A stretch of DNA of 64,000 nt from an uncultured Bacteroidales bacterium (GTDB lineage: Bacteria; Bacteroidota; Bacteroidia; Bacteroidales; WCHB1-69), in assembly GCA_947169105.1 (NCBI GenBank), contig CAMVOL010000002.1:62001-126000 (forward strand), given 5' to 3'. The notes under the pieces are model-generated. The model was not told where the DNA came from. It did not search any database and was given only the letters and a program-made list of their open reading frames with translations. Each line of letters starts with the position of its first letter. Positions within the stretch are counted from its first letter, which is position 1. Shown one piece after another: positions 1 to 9,659 of the stretch. Both the position numbers and the translations under genes were made by a program.

Positions 1-324
1 ATGGCGGATGCCGTTTTCGCCGATGTTCCGACCCTTCACGAACCAATCAAGCACTATCATCCTGTAAGAAAGGGAAATATCCTCATCATCCCTGTGAAAA
101 ACGATATTCAGGAGAATGCCTTCGCGCCCCTCAAACATCAGGTGCTGAGGTATTTGCGCGACAACTGGGACGGGACTTTGGACGATATTGAGGTGAAGCT
201 CGACATCAGTATGGAAACCAAGAAGTTTATCTTGGACGACAATGACAAACTGAACGCTCTTCGCGAACAAAATCCTGATATTGCTGACTTTATAAAATCT
301 TTGAACCTGCGAATCAAAAACTGA
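1..324 (+). CDS. dnaX: DNA polymerase III gamma/tau subunit, C-terminal part (partial)
   Basis: The 107 residues resemble the far C-terminal domain of Bacteroidetes DnaX: a strand pattern around GNILIIPVKNDIQENAF, a helix LKHQVLRYLRD, then the closing pattern KLNALREQNPDIADF. In family members this tail follows the AAA+ clamp-loader core and binds the replicative polymerase. The window begins on an ATG, but DnaX is normally about 600 residues, so this methionine is probably internal and the real start lies upstream. The stop is 1 nt from the next start, which suggests co-transcription. The assignment rests on recalled sequence pattern only; an unrelated small protein cannot be excluded. Confidence 0.5.
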   Translation: MADAVFADVPTLHEPIKHYHPVRKGNILIIPVKNDIQENAFAPLKHQVLRYLRDNWDGTLDDIEVKLDISMETKKFILDDNDKLNALREQNPDIADFIKSLNLRIKN

Positions 325-325
325 T

Positions 326-1123
326 ATGAGAAACCGAACTTTGATTTTCCTGTTTTCATTCCTGCTATTTCCTGGCCTTTTTGCGCAGGAAACGGACAAT
401 AATGACCAGGAGGAATTGTTGGTGGATGGCCGGTATGTCGGCGGAAACTTATATGTGCTCAACCCCTCTGCGGGTGACGGCTTCAGCGTGCAAGGTGTCA
501 CGCTCAACGGCAAGGAGTATCCGTTCACGCACAACTCCAACGCCTTCGAAATCAGCCTCGCCGACTACACCCCCAACGATTATGTCATCGTGCAGATCGC
601 TTACCTCAAAGGCACCGAGCCGAAAGTGGTCAATGCGGAAAGCCTCGTCAAGGAGTCGGAATTTGCGCTCCCTTCATTTATATATAATAAGAAGACGAAG
701 CTCATTGCTTGGAATATCAAGGAGATGGACAAAGCGTGCAGCTACCGGCTGGAACAGTTTTTGTATGGTAAATGGATAACTGTCAAGGATTTGGGGACAC
801 CTGATGATATGATTGCCGATACCTACCTGCCTGTTCTGCTGACGGGGATGAACCTGTTCCGCATCAAGCAGGTGGATGCCTCCAATAAGGAGCTTTTTTC
901 ACCGGTAGTGAAGTTAAAAAGTCCTAATAGGAAGGTATATTTAGTGGCGGACAAGGTGAAGGATTTCATTGAGTTTACCGCTGTTACCCACTATGAACTC
1001 TATGATGCCAACGGTTTTTTCATCAAGCGCGGCACCGCACAAAAGGTGAATATCAGTGACTTGAAAAAAGGAAACTATTGGATTAATTTTGACGGGAAGG
1101 AAGCGTTTATCACCAAAAAATAG
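326..1123 (+). CDS. Exported protein with T9SS-like C-terminal domain
   Basis: 265 residues. The N-terminus MRNRTLIFLFSFLLFPGLFAQ is a clear Sec signal peptide with cleavage after AQ. The middle (about 35-180) is beta-rich with no family I recognise. The last ~70 residues (YELYDANGFFIKRG, then VNISDLKKGNYWINF and a basic end ITKK) have the strand-turn-strand layout of type IX sorting domains: a 'vYd.nG..v..g' strand followed by 'dls.L..G.Y'. The product is therefore probably exported and possibly delivered to the outer surface. It starts directly after the preceding gene and ends 5 nt before the MerR gene. Function unknown. Confidence 0.7.
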   Translation: MRNRTLIFLFSFLLFPGLFAQETDNNDQEELLVDGRYVGGNLYVLNPSAGDGFSVQGVTLNGKEYPFTHNSNAFEISLADYTPNDYVIVQIAYLKGTEPKVVNAESLVKESEFALPSFIYNKKTKLIAWNIKEMDKACSYRLEQFLYGKWITVKDLGTPDDMIADTYLPVLLTGMNLFRIKQVDASNKELFSPVVKLKSPNRKVYLVADKVKDFIEFTAVTHYELYDANGFFIKRGTAQKVNISDLKKGNYWINFDGKEAFITKK

Positions 1124-1128
1124 GAAGT

Positions 1129-1449
1129 ATGGAAACTGAAAAAACGTATTACACGATTAATGAGGTGGCGGAAATGTTCAATGTAAACGCCTCATTATTA
1201 CGCTATTGGGAGAAAGAATTTACCCAAATCAAACCATACAAGAACAAGAAGGGCGACCGCCGTTTCACCCGTCAGGACATCGAAACCATCCGTACCATTT
1301 ACACCCTGACGAAGGAAAAAGGTTACACTTTGCAGGGAGCAAAAGATGTCTTGAAGCAGGAAAAGAAGGAGGAAAGCACGAACAAAGAGGTGGTGAAACG
1401 CTTGAAGAAACTGAAGGAGCGGCTGTTGGAGATACAGGAAAGCCTGTAA
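1129..1449 (+). CDS. MerR-family transcriptional regulator
   Basis: 106 residues. Residues 7-75 form a MerR-type winged helix-turn-helix: YTINEVAEMFNVNASLLRYWEKEF is the HTH with the typical LRYWE motif, and RRFTRQDIETIRTIYTLTKEKGYTL is the wing and second helix. The C-terminal 30 residues are lysine/glutamate-rich and probably form a dimerisation coiled coil. No cysteine cluster follows, so it is not an obvious metal or redox sensor. It resembles the short MerR proteins common in Bacteroidetes beside housekeeping genes. It lies 5 nt after the exported-protein gene, so probably one transcript. Target unknown. Confidence 0.88.
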   Translation: METEKTYYTINEVAEMFNVNASLLRYWEKEFTQIKPYKNKKGDRRFTRQDIETIRTIYTLTKEKGYTLQGAKDVLKQEKKEESTNKEVVKRLKKLKERLLEIQESL

Positions 1450-1480
1450 GAATTTGTTTCTCCTACTTTGTTTTTTTAAG

Positions 1481-1489
1481 TATATTTGC
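1481..1489 (+). promoter_or_regulatory. Bacteroidetes -7 box upstream of aminotransferase
   Basis: TATATTTGC matches the Bacteroidetes consensus TAnnTTTG plus C. It lies about 55 nt before the aminotransferase start at 1544. No clear -33 TTTG element at ideal spacing was found. Confidence 0.55.
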
Positions 1490-1543
1490 CGCGTTTTTTG
1501 AAACACTTGATTTTTAATCTAAACAATTAAATAACAACGAATT

Positions 1544-2743
1544 ATGCCACAAATTTCCAACAAGGGGCAGTCTATGCCCTCCTCTCCCATCCGTAAGCTC
1601 GTCCCATTTTCTGACGAAGCCAAGAAAAGAGGTGTCCACGTTTATCACCTCAACATCGGGCAACCCGACATTGAGACGCCCGAAGGCGCCCGCAAGGCCG
1701 TGAAGGAGTTTGACCAGAAGGTGATTGCCTACAGTCACTCCGCCGGTATCCTCAGCTGCCGCGAAAAGCTGGTCGAGTACTACAAGAGTGTCAACATCAA
1801 CCTCACCCCCGACGAAATCATCATGACCACGGGCGGTTCGGAGGCCATCCTGTTTGCTTTCAACAGCTGCCTCGACCCGGGCGACGAAGTCATCATCCCC
1901 GAACCTTTCTACGCCAACTACAACGGCTTCGCCATCACCTGCGGCGTAACCGTGAAGCCCATCATGTCCACTATTGAGAACGGCTTCGCCCTTCCGTCCA
2001 TCGAAGAGTTCGAAAAGATCATCACCCCGAAGACGAAGGCCATCATGATCTGCAACCCCAACAACCCGACGGGCTACCTCTACTCCAAAGAGGAAATCCT
2101 GAAGCTGGCTGAAATCGTGAAGAAGCACGACCTTTTCCTGTTCGCTGACGAGGTTTACCGTGAATTCTGCTATGACGGTGTACAGCACTTCTCCGTGATG
2201 GAGGTTCCGGAAATCGCCCAGAATGTTGTTTTACTTGACTCTGTGTCAAAACGTTACAGCGCTTGTGGTGTCCGTATCGGTGCTTTCATCACCCACAACA
2301 AGGATGTGTATGCCACCGCAATGAAGTTCGCCCAGGCCCGCCTCAGCCCGCCGACCTATGGTCAGGTGCTCACCGAAGCCGCCGTCGATACCCCGCAGGC
2401 TTACTTTGATGCCGTCATCAACGATTATGTGGCACGCCGCAACACCGTTGTAAACGCCATCAATGCCATGCCCGGCTGTATGTGCCCGATGCCGAAAGGT
2501 GCGTTCTACGCCGTCGCCCGCCTGCCCATCGACAACTCCGACAAGTTCTGCCGCTGGCTGCTGGAAGACTTCAACCTCAACGGCGAGACCGTGATGCTGG
2601 CTCCCGCCACCGGTTTCTACTCCACCAAAGGCAAGGGTACCAACGAGGTGCGTATCAGCTACTGCCTGAAGGTCTCTGACCTCGAAAAGGCCATGAAGTG
2701 CCTCGAAGCCGCCCTCAAGGTCTATCCGGGAAGAACCTGCTAA
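1544..2743 (+). CDS. PLP-dependent class I/II aminotransferase (aspartate-type)
   Basis: 399 residues, full family length. Fold-type I aminotransferase. The PLP lysine is Lys236 in DSVSKRYSACGVRIG. The cofactor-ring region reads ICNPNNPTGYLYS, the FADEVYREF motif provides the Asp that contacts the pyridine nitrogen, and NEVRISYC near the C-terminus carries the substrate-carboxylate Arg. It likely interconverts an amino acid and its 2-oxo acid, most probably aspartate or a related substrate; specificity cannot be read from the sequence. It has its own promoter-like box upstream and a strong terminator downstream, so it looks monocistronic. Confidence 0.9.
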   Translation: MPQISNKGQSMPSSPIRKLVPFSDEAKKRGVHVYHLNIGQPDIETPEGARKAVKEFDQKVIAYSHSAGILSCREKLVEYYKSVNINLTPDEIIMTTGGSEAILFAFNSCLDPGDEVIIPEPFYANYNGFAITCGVTVKPIMSTIENGFALPSIEEFEKIITPKTKAIMICNPNNPTGYLYSKEEILKLAEIVKKHDLFLFADEVYREFCYDGVQHFSVMEVPEIAQNVVLLDSVSKRYSACGVRIGAFITHNKDVYATAMKFAQARLSPPTYGQVLTEAAVDTPQAYFDAVINDYVARRNTVVNAINAMPGCMCPMPKGAFYAVARLPIDNSDKFCRWLLEDFNLNGETVMLAPATGFYSTKGKGTNEVRISYCLKVSDLEKAMKCLEAALKVYPGRTC

Positions 2744-2760
2744 ACCAAAAAAAATCCGAA

Positions 2761-2808
2761 AAAATTGGCTACTCTGTTAAAAATATGCAGAGTAGCCAAT
2801 TTTTTTTA
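2761..2808. terminator. Bidirectional intrinsic terminator
   Basis: A perfect 16-bp stem (left arm 2761-2776, right arm 2788-2803, core TTGGCTACTCTG) is flanked by an A-run on the left and a T-run on the right. It therefore works in both directions, between the aminotransferase and the convergent YqgE gene. Confidence 0.9.
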
Positions 2809-2819
2809 GGGGGGAATCA

Positions 2820-3401
2820 TCAATTTTCCGAGACATTCTTCGGCACGTCTAACCAGTGCCGGTAATTCGGTCCCAAGTGGCGTACGGCCGTCTCCCATAC
2901 GGTGGACGGGGAATCGCAAAAGAGCAGTTCCCGACGGTACTCCGTCACGACCCACATCCCACGTTCCAGCTCATCGTCCAACTGCCCCTCGCCCCAACCC
3001 GAGTAGCCGAGGTAGAAACGGTACTTCATCGTGGGGATGGCGTTGTACTCGATCATCGATATCAGGGTGTCGTCAATGCCGGAATAGACGCCTTCTGTCA
3101 CAGGATTGTACTTGCCGCTTCCGCTGAAGGTATGCAGGGCGATGATCCCCTCCACACGGACGGGGCCGCCGAAGAAAAACTTACCGTCGATGCGCCAGTC
3201 GCTCTTGGCCTCCCGAATCGGTACGTTGGTGCGGCGGTTCACAATCACCCCCGCCGCCCCCGACGAATCGTAGTCGGTGAGCAGCACCACCGAACGGTTG
3301 AAGTAGGCATCGTTGAAAAACGGCACCGCCACCAGCATCACCCCGTCCTTCAACGGGATGCCCGTCGGCTTCACTTTCAGAAAATCCTGTTCAAAATCCA
3401 T
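2820..3401 (-). CDS. YqgE/AlgH family protein
   Basis: 193 residues, typical length. Hallmarks of the family (UPF0301/DUF179) are visible: FFNDAYFNRSVVLLTDYDSSGAAGVIVNRR near the N-terminus, FFGGPVR in the middle, and YRFYLGYSGWGEGQLDDELERGMW, where the Gly-Trp-Gly/GQL motif is diagnostic. The family is soluble and its biochemical function is still poorly defined. It is the last gene of a minus-strand operon, 6 nt after the epimerase gene, and transcription probably ends at the hairpin at 2761-2808. Confidence 0.92.
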   Translation of the reverse strand: MDFEQDFLKVKPTGIPLKDGVMLVAVPFFNDAYFNRSVVLLTDYDSSGAAGVIVNRRTNVPIREAKSDWRIDGKFFFGGPVRVEGIIALHTFSGSGKYNPVTEGVYSGIDDTLISMIEYNAIPTMKYRFYLGYSGWGEGQLDDELERGMWVVTEYRRELLFCDSPSTVWETAVRHLGPNYRHWLDVPKNVSEN

Positions 3402-3407
3402 AGTGGG

Positions 3408-4337
3408 TTACAGCTGTTTGAAATACTCAATCGTTTTCATAAGCCCTTCCCGCAACGGAATGGTCGGCTCCCAATGCAGGATCTCTTTGGCTTGGTCAAT
3501 CACGGGCTGGCGCTGCTGCGGGTCGTCGGCAGGGGCGGGGAGGAACACCAGCTTGGACTTTGAACCTGTAAGTTCTATCACTAATTCAGCTAACTGTTTG
3601 ATGGTGAATTCTTTAGGATTACCAATATTGATGGGCCCAATCACCGAATCATCGGTGTTCATCATCCGGATCAGCCCGTCAATGAGGTCGTCGCAGTAGC
3701 AGAAGCTGCGGGTCTGGCTGCCGTCGCCGTAGAGGGTGATGTCCTCGCCACGCAGGGCCTGCATGATGAAGTTGGAAACGACTCTCCCGTCGTTGGGGTG
3801 CATCCGCGGCCCATAGGTGTTGAAAATCCGTACTACCTTGATTCTCACGTTGTTCTGACGATGATAGTCGAAAAAGAGCGTTTCAGCGCACCGCTTTCCT
3901 TCATCGTAACAGGAACGGACACCAATGGGGTTAACGTTGCCCCAGTACTCCTCCGGCTGCGGGTGGACGACGGGATCGCCATACACCTCGCTGGTCGAGG
4001 CCTGCAAGACTTTTGCGTGGATGCGCTTCGCCAATCCCAGCATATTGATGGAGCCCATCACCGAAGTTTTCACCGTCTTGATGGGGTTGTACTGGTAATG
4101 GATGGGGGAGGCGGGACAGGCCAGATTGTAGATTTCGTCCACCTCGATATAGAAGGGCGAAGTGATGTCGTGCCGGATGACCTCGAAGTAGGGATTATCC
4201 ATCAAATGGACGATATTGCGCTTGTTTCCAGTGAAATAGTTATCAATACAGATAACTTCATTGCCTTCGTTCAGGAGACGTTCGCAAAGATGGGAGCCGA
4301 GGAATCCGGCCCCGCCGGTGACTAGTATCTTCTTCAT
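3408..4337 (-). CDS. NAD-dependent UDP-glucuronate decarboxylase (UDP-xylose synthase type)
   Basis: 309 residues. Extended short-chain dehydrogenase: NAD-binding GGAGFLG at residues 8-14 and catalytic Tyr144-x3-Lys148 in SCYDEGK, with the TSEVYGD segment just before. The closest match by eye is UDP-glucuronate decarboxylase, which makes UDP-xylose: residues NIVHL and [27 protein letters not shown] are characteristic of that branch, as is [21 protein letters not shown]. It would supply a nucleotide sugar for surface glycans. Its start overlaps the stop of the methyltransferase gene by 4 nt (ATGA), so the two are translationally coupled. Confidence 0.85.
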   Translation of the reverse strand: MKKILVTGGAGFLGSHLCERLLNEGNEVICIDNYFTGNKRNIVHLMDNPYFEVIRHDITSPFYIEVDEIYNLACPASPIHYQYNPIKTVKTSVMGSINMLGLAKRIHAKVLQASTSEVYGDPVVHPQPEEYWGNVNPIGVRSCYDEGKRCAETLFFDYHRQNNVRIKVVRIFNTYGPRMHPNDGRVVSNFIMQALRGEDITLYGDGSQTRSFCYCDDLIDGLIRMMNTDDSVIGPINIGNPKEFTIKQLAELVIELTGSKSKLVFLPAPADDPQQRQPVIDQAKEILHWEPTIPLREGLMKTIEYFKQL

Positions 4338-5509
4338 TTTTCCGTTGTTTTTGTCGTTACTTTATGTGCCCGTATGAGGATGTGCTTTTTCCCGAAGGTG
4401 GTGGCGAAAAGGGTGATTTCCCCGCCCGCACCCAACTTGAGGCGTTTACGGAGCTCCGCCTCACCCATCGGGAAATTCCGCACGGTGATGTCCGCTTTGG
4501 CCACTCCTTGTAGCCCCACTTTCAGGTCGGCTTTGCCCATTCCGAAGGTGGCCTCCACTTCGAAGGTGCGGCCGAAGAAGTCGGGGACGAGGACGGACGT
4601 GGTGTACAGGTGGCTGTGCGGGTGCAGTTTTTCGAGGCCGCAGCGGGCGGCTTCGGCGTTCATCACCTCCGCCTTCATCAACGGGGCGGCGGGCTCGTAC
4701 AGATACCGTCCTACCTCACGGGCGTAGCCGATACTGCGGTTACGGTCGTCGTATGGGAAGGTGGCTTTCCGTACCGTGCCGTCGCGGGCGATGTCGGCGC
4801 AAGTGACGGTAAGGCCGGCCTTTTCTCGGTTCGCCAACAGCAGCAGCTCCTTCACCTCGCCCGCGACGGCCACCACGTGGATTTCGGCAATGCCGTCCAA
4901 CGCCTGCACGGCCGAGGTGATGTCGTACATCGGTGACAGCTTCACGAGGACGGTTTCGTAACGTGCCGTGAGCTGCGGCCACCAGCTGAGCAGGTCGGGG
5001 GTGCACTCCTCCAAAAGGAAGACGCGCCGGCCCGCCTCCCGTCGCGACGGGTCTAAGAACACGTAGTCTGCGTCGGGCAGGTTGCCGATACTCCCGTCGG
5101 GATTGAGCCGCGCCTCCACGTTGGGAATCCCCAGCGTCCCGAAGTTGTGACGGACCAGCTCCACAAGATTCGGCTGCATCTCCATGTAAACCACCTTCTG
5201 GAAACGGCGGGCGAAGAAGCTGCTGTCCACGCCCATCCCGCCGGTGGCGTCCACCAATGTGCCGCCCGCCACGAGGGAGGCCTTGTACGAAGCCGTCAGC
5301 TCCGAGGAGGCCTGCTCTACCGACAGCGGCGGCGGAAAAAGCAAATCGAAGTTGCCGTACCACGACGGCAGCTTCGATTTGGCTTTCTGACGTGACTGTA
5401 TCTGCTGCAACAGCCACTTTTTGTCGGAATTGCCGTACCACCCGTCCTTGGCCGACAACGCATAGATGTCGTCGTTCAGATGCTGGCGGATGATGTCGGC
5501 CTCTTCCAT
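4334..5509 (-). CDS. Class I SAM-dependent methyltransferase with THUMP-like C-terminus
   Basis: 391 residues. A Rossmann methyltransferase core lies at about 80-200: [18 protein letters not shown] is motif [19 protein letters not shown] carries the acidic residue contacting SAM ribose, and [13 protein letters not shown] is motif IV. The N-terminal helical domain and the C-terminal ~150 residues match the layout of the conserved Bacteroidetes protein known structurally from Porphyromonas (PG_1098), which has ferredoxin-like and THUMP-like parts. An RNA substrate is plausible, but this is inference. It begins 2 nt after the DUF349 gene and overlaps the next gene, so it sits mid-operon. Confidence 0.82.
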   Translation of the reverse strand: MEEADIIRQHLNDDIYALSAKDGWYGNSDKKWLLQQIQSRQKAKSKLPSWYGNFDLLFPPPLSVEQASSELTASYKASLVAGGTLVDATGGMGVDSSFFARRFQKVVYMEMQPNLVELVRHNFGTLGIPNVEARLNPDGSIGNLPDADYVFLDPSRREAGRRVFLLEECTPDLLSWWPQLTARYETVLVKLSPMYDITSAVQALDGIAEIHVVAVAGEVKELLLLANREKAGLTVTCADIARDGTVRKATFPYDDRNRSIGYAREVGRYLYEPAAPLMKAEVMNAEAARCGLEKLHPHSHLYTTSVLVPDFFGRTFEVEATFGMGKADLKVGLQGVAKADITVRNFPMGEAELRKRLKLGAGGEITLFATTFGKKHILIRAHKVTTKTTEK

Positions 5510-5511
5510 GG

Positions 5512-7695
5512 TTATTCCTGATTGTCGGAACCCATCGCCTTGAACTTGTATTCCAGCTCTTTGACCTGTTCCTTCGCGGCTTCGATCTTCTTGGCGAACT
5601 CGGCCTTGAGGAGGTCGGCGTTCTTGGAATTCTCAAAGAAACCGAGGTTGTTCTCCCAGATGGCGATTTCGTCTTTCAGCTGGGCGATCTTGTTGGCGAG
5701 GAAACGGCGTTCCTTGTCGAGGATACGGTCGGAGCCGGGATCGCCGAGCACGCGGCTGGAGTTGCGGTTTCCGCTGTGGCGGACTTCAAAAGAGCTGACT
5801 TTCAGGTCGGCGAAACGTTTGTTGAGGGCTTCGCGGTACGCGGCATGGATACGGTCTTTCTCTTTTCTGGGAACATAGCCGATTTCCGTCCATTCGCGCT
5901 GGAAGGCGCTCAGTGCCTCCAGATTGGCGTTTTTGTCATCGCTAAATTCGTAATCTAGAATACGTTGGATGAGGTCCTCTTTCTTGCGGAGGTTCTCTGT
6001 CTCGTTCTCTTCCACATTGCCGAAATACTTGGCTTTGGCTTCGAAGAACTTGTCGCAGGCGGCGCGGAAACGTTTCCAAAGGGCTTCGGAATGTTTGCGC
6101 GAGGTGGTGCCGACCTTCTTCCACTCCTGTTGCAGGGCGATGATGGCATCGGTGGCGGCGCGCCAGTCGGTGCGTTCGGCAATGCCTTCGGCCTGGATGA
6201 TGAGGTTCAGCTTCTGGTTGTAGTTGTTCTGCTGTTCCTCTTTCACTTTGGAGAAGAACTCCTTCTTCTTTTCAAAGAACTTGTCCAAGTTGCCTTTGAA
6301 GCGGGTCCAGATTTCCTCGTTCACTTTCGGCGGTGCGGCGCCGAGGGTCTTCCAAACTTTCAGCAATTCCGTAAGTTGGTCGCTGATCTTGTTGTAATCG
6401 TTGGCATTTTCGGCGGGCTGTGCCGTAAACTCCTCAGCCTTTTCGCACAGCACGAGCTTGGCGTTGTAGTTGTTCTGCTGTTCGGCGAAAAGCTCGTCGT
6501 AATGTTCGCGGCGGCGTTGGTTGATCTGGTCGGAAGCGGCTTTGAAACGTTCCCAAAGTTCCTCCTTCTTGTCGTCCGGAACGGGTCCGATTTCCTTCCA
6601 CTGGTCGTGGAGGTCCTGAAGGGCGGAGAAAGCCTGGTTGATGGATTCCATCAGCATCAGAGCTTCGGCCTGTTCGCACAATTTTATCTTTTGCTCAAGG
6701 TTCTTCTTGAGATCCAAATATTTGAGTTCCTTGTTAATACGGAGAATATCGAAGAATTTCTCCACAAAGAAATGATAGTTCTGCCAGAGGTTGTTAGACT
6801 CGTTCTGCGGCACGGGACCGACGGATTTCCACTTTTCCTGAAGGTCTTTGAACTTGTCGTTCAGCACCTTGAGGTTGGTCTCGTTTTCCACGAGCACGCG
6901 CAGTTCTTCAATGATGCCGCGTTTGGTCTCCAGGTTCTGCTGTTTTTCCTTTTCAAGATTCTCCAAGAATTTCTCCTTGTTGTCCTTGAAAGTGTGCAGG
7001 GCCTCATTGAATTTCAGCTCGATGTCGGTGACTTCGGGTTTGAAATCCTCTTCCTTGTTGTTTTCGTCAGCGAGGAAGGCCTCTTTCTGGGCCTGACGGT
7101 TTTCTTTGAGGATAGCCAAGATGTTGGCTTTCAGCACGCCCACGCGGGTTTTGATTTTGTTGTAGTCGGGTTCGGTGACCACGCGGCTGATTTCCTCAAC
7201 GGCCTTGTCCAACGGAAGGTCTTTGTACTCTGCCTCGATCTGTTCGAGGGTTTCCACCGGTTCTTCCGGAGCGGGCTCGGCCTCCACGGGTTCTGTAGCG
7301 GCCTCGTTGCTTTCGATTTCGCTCATCATTTCGGCGGCGGTTTCGGCAGCTGGTTCTGCAGTGGGTTCCTCCGTAGCGGGGGCTTCAACGGCTTGCTGCG
7401 GTTCCTCGGCGGCTACAGGTTCTTCCGCAACTTGCGGCTGCGGCTCTTCAGCAGGGGCGGGTTCGGCGACCGGTTCCGTAGCTTCCGGGGCGGGCTCCAT
7501 AGCGGGAGCGGCGGGTTCTTCAGAGGCGGTTTCTTCTACGGCCTGCGGCTGTGCCTCTTCTTCGGCGGCAGGTTCGGCGGGAGTCTGCGGAATTTCTTCC
7601 GTTACAGTTTCCTGTGTTACTTCGGATGCACAGGGAGTCGCATCAAGATTCTGATTTTCATCATTTTCCGTGCGGAGAAGGTCTTTTTCTTCCAT
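5512..7695 (-). CDS. DUF349 repeat protein with acidic Pro/Ala/Glu-rich N-terminus
   Basis: 727 residues. Residues about 20-150 are low complexity (Glu, Ala, Pro, Val), consistent with a disordered acidic tail. From about 170 to the end there are several tandem DUF349 repeats, recognised by the recurring W..xG.vP....LW..F...xD.FF pattern (for example EKWKSVGPVPQNESNNLW, EWKKVGTTSRKHSEALWKRF, REWTEIGYVPRKEKD). The family is all-helical; its role is not established. The final 50 residues form a coiled coil. It follows the acyl-CoA ligase by 47 nt and precedes the methyltransferase by 2 nt. Confidence 0.9.
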   Translation of the reverse strand: MEEKDLLRTENDENQNLDATPCASEVTQETVTEEIPQTPAEPAAEEEAQPQAVEETASEEPAAPAMEPAPEATEPVAEPAPAEEPQPQVAEEPVAAEEPQQAVEAPATEEPTAEPAAETAAEMMSEIESNEAATEPVEAEPAPEEPVETLEQIEAEYKDLPLDKAVEEISRVVTEPDYNKIKTRVGVLKANILAILKENRQAQKEAFLADENNKEEDFKPEVTDIELKFNEALHTFKDNKEKFLENLEKEKQQNLETKRGIIEELRVLVENETNLKVLNDKFKDLQEKWKSVGPVPQNESNNLWQNYHFFVEKFFDILRINKELKYLDLKKNLEQKIKLCEQAEALMLMESINQAFSALQDLHDQWKEIGPVPDDKKEELWERFKAASDQINQRRREHYDELFAEQQNNYNAKLVLCEKAEEFTAQPAENANDYNKISDQLTELLKVWKTLGAAPPKVNEEIWTRFKGNLDKFFEKKKEFFSKVKEEQQNNYNQKLNLIIQAEGIAERTDWRAATDAIIALQQEWKKVGTTSRKHSEALWKRFRAACDKFFEAKAKYFGNVEENETENLRKKEDLIQRILDYEFSDDKNANLEALSAFQREWTEIGYVPRKEKDRIHAAYREALNKRFADLKVSSFEVRHSGNRNSSRVLGDPGSDRILDKERRFLANKIAQLKDEIAIWENNLGFFENSKNADLLKAEFAKKIEAAKEQVKELEYKFKAMGSDNQE

Positions 7696-7742
7696 AAAAT
7701 AAAAAGAATTTTAAATGAATAAATAGGTTGTTTGATTAGGTA

Positions 7743-9536
7743 TTACTTTTCTTCGTTTTCTTTTTTGTCGTACTGGTAAATCTCGCGGCAGATGGCGTCG
7801 TACTTTTTGTAAAGCACGCGGCGACGGAGCTTTAACGTTTGTGATAGCTCACCGGTCTGGGTGGTCCATGCATCGGCCACAAGACGGAACTGCCGTATCT
7901 GCTCGTGTTCGGGGAGCGTTTCGTTCAGATGGGAAACTTCCCGCTGGATGCGTTTGATAACGCCTTTGTTATGAACAAGTTCCTCATTGTCAATATAGTG
8001 AACTTTGTGCTTGGCGCACCAGAAGTGCAGCGTGTCGAAGTCGGGGACGATGAGGGCTGCCGCAATCTTCTCATTTTCGCCGATCACCATCGCCTGCTCG
8101 ATGAAGGAGGACTCCTTCAGTTTGTTCTCCAGCACCTGCGGCGCGATATACTTTCCTGTGGAGAGTTTGAAAATCTCCTTTTTGCGGTCGGTGATTTTCA
8201 GGTAGCCGTCCACCAGCATCCCGATGTCGCCGGTATGGAACCAACCTTCCTCGTCCACCACTGCCTTAGTGGCGGCATCGTCCTTGTAGTAGCCCACCAT
8301 TAGGCAGTCGCCCTTGGTGAGGATTTCGCCGTCGTCGGCCAGCTTGAACTCGATACAGGGCAGGATGGGGCCAACGGTGCCAGGGTGCAGCTCCCGTTTG
8401 CGCGGGTTGTTCACAGAAATCACGGGAGATGTTTCCGTAAGTCCGTATCCCTCATATATTTGCAGCTTTGCAGCGGTAAAGGTGCGGATGATTTTCTCTT
8501 GGATGGAGCTGCCGCCCGAAACGATAATCATCGGCATACCGCCGAGGTTTTCGCGCCATTTGGAATAGACCAATTTGTCGGCAAGGTCGTATTTTTTCTT
8601 GTAGAACCAGCCTTGATTCTCATTATCATACACTTGTGCAATACGGAACGCCCACTTGTAGATGCTTTTCTTGATACCTTTGAGGTCTTTGCCGGCGGCT
8701 TGCAACTTGTTGAACATCGTCTCCAACACGCGGGGCACGGCGCAGAAACCGGTGGAGTGGATGTCCTTTAAATCCTTAGCGATGGAGGCCAGGCTGGTGG
8801 CGTAGTAGATACTGGAACCCAGAATCTGGTACATATAGTTGCACACGCGCTCATAGACGTGGCTGAGGGGCAAGAAGCTGAGGATGACATCCTTGGAGGT
8901 GTGGGTGTGGAGGGAAGCCACCATAGCGGCGTTGATGACCATGCTCTTGTGGCGGAGCAGCACGCCCTTCGGGTTTCCAGTGGTGCCAGAGGTATAGATA
9001 AGGGTTGAAATATCCTCAGGTGACGTTTCGTCCTTGATTTTCTGGATGGTGGGAGCCCATTTTTCGTAGTTGGCACGTCCTATTTCGAGAAATTCGGCGA
9101 AGGGACGGTGACCCTCAATGGGGTCGATGGTGAAAATCTGCGGGTTCATCACCAGCTCAGGGATGGCGGGTTCCACGCGGCGGTAGATTTGTTCCACCCC
9201 GATGAAGATGAATTTGGCGTCGGAGTGGTTCAGGATGTACTTGTATTCGGTGGGGCTTAGGGTGGGATAGACGGGCACATGCACGCAGCCGGCCATCGTA
9301 ATGCCCATATCGAGGAAGTTCCAGGCAGGGCGATTCTGCATGATGGTGGCCACCTTGTCACCTTTCTGCACGCCCAATTCAAGGAGGGCGGCGGCGATGG
9401 CGTTGGCGTGTTCGCAATATTCGCTAACGGTGTATTCCCGCCATTTTCCAGTGGCATCGCGACGGGCTAAAACCACCTTGTTTCCATAGTTTTCTTTGAG
9501 ATTGTCAAGAATGTCAAAATTACGCAGTAGCTTCAT
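7743..9536 (-). CDS. Long-chain fatty acid-CoA ligase (AMP-binding)
   Basis: 597 residues from the chosen ATG. ANL-superfamily enzyme: P-loop-like motif LIYTSGTTGNPKGV, then EGYGLTETSP, then the ATP-binding GWFHTGDIG and hinge ITDRKKEIFKLSTGKYIAPQ. These define an AMP-forming long-chain acyl-CoA synthetase, which activates fatty acids for lipid synthesis or degradation. An in-frame TTG at 9572 would extend the ORF, but a -7 box at 9558-9566 lies within that extension. The ATG at 9536 (MKLLRNFDIL) is therefore preferred. It is the first gene of a five-gene minus-strand operon ending with yqgE. Confidence 0.93.
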   Translation of the reverse strand: MKLLRNFDILDNLKENYGNKVVLARRDATGKWREYTVSEYCEHANAIAAALLELGVQKGDKVATIMQNRPAWNFLDMGITMAGCVHVPVYPTLSPTEYKYILNHSDAKFIFIGVEQIYRRVEPAIPELVMNPQIFTIDPIEGHRPFAEFLEIGRANYEKWAPTIQKIKDETSPEDISTLIYTSGTTGNPKGVLLRHKSMVINAAMVASLHTHTSKDVILSFLPLSHVYERVCNYMYQILGSSIYYATSLASIAKDLKDIHSTGFCAVPRVLETMFNKLQAAGKDLKGIKKSIYKWAFRIAQVYDNENQGWFYKKKYDLADKLVYSKWRENLGGMPMIIVSGGSSIQEKIIRTFTAAKLQIYEGYGLTETSPVISVNNPRKRELHPGTVGPILPCIEFKLADDGEILTKGDCLMVGYYKDDAATKAVVDEEGWFHTGDIGMLVDGYLKITDRKKEIFKLSTGKYIAPQVLENKLKESSFIEQAMVIGENEKIAAALIVPDFDTLHFWCAKHKVHYIDNEELVHNKGVIKRIQREVSHLNETLPEHEQIRQFRLVADAWTTQTGELSQTLKLRRRVLYKKYDAICREIYQYDKKENEEK

Positions 9537-9557
9537 TTGCGTCTTTTTTTTGGGGTG

Positions 9558-9566
9558 GCAAAGATA
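9558..9566 (-). promoter_or_regulatory. -7 promoter box of the acyl-CoA ligase operon
   Basis: On the minus strand the site reads TATCTTTGC, matching TAnnTTTGC. It lies about 22 nt before the ATG at 9536 and decides against the longer TTG start. Confidence 0.65.
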
Positions 9567-9582
9567 CAACAAAGTTCGTCAA

Positions 9583-9635
9583 GTTCGGCAGGTTTATAAA
9601 GTTTGTCAAGTTTATAACACGATAAACTTGACAAT
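9583..9635. repeat. TTTATAAACTTG-type intergenic repeat
   Basis: This gap holds short direct and inverted copies of GTTTATAA and GATAAACTTG. Related tracts occur at about 12777-12815, 57052-57137 and 61428-61460, each close to a gene boundary. No coding potential is seen. Confidence 0.5.
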
Positions 9636-9659
9636 GATTATCGCATCCTCCTCCCCCCA

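Noticed and set aside
5965-7722. Long plus-strand open frame opposite the DUF349 gene
   Set aside because: Composition is Phe/Leu/Gly/Val-rich as expected for the reverse complement of a Glu/Lys/Ala-rich repeat gene. The minus-strand product has clear family motifs.
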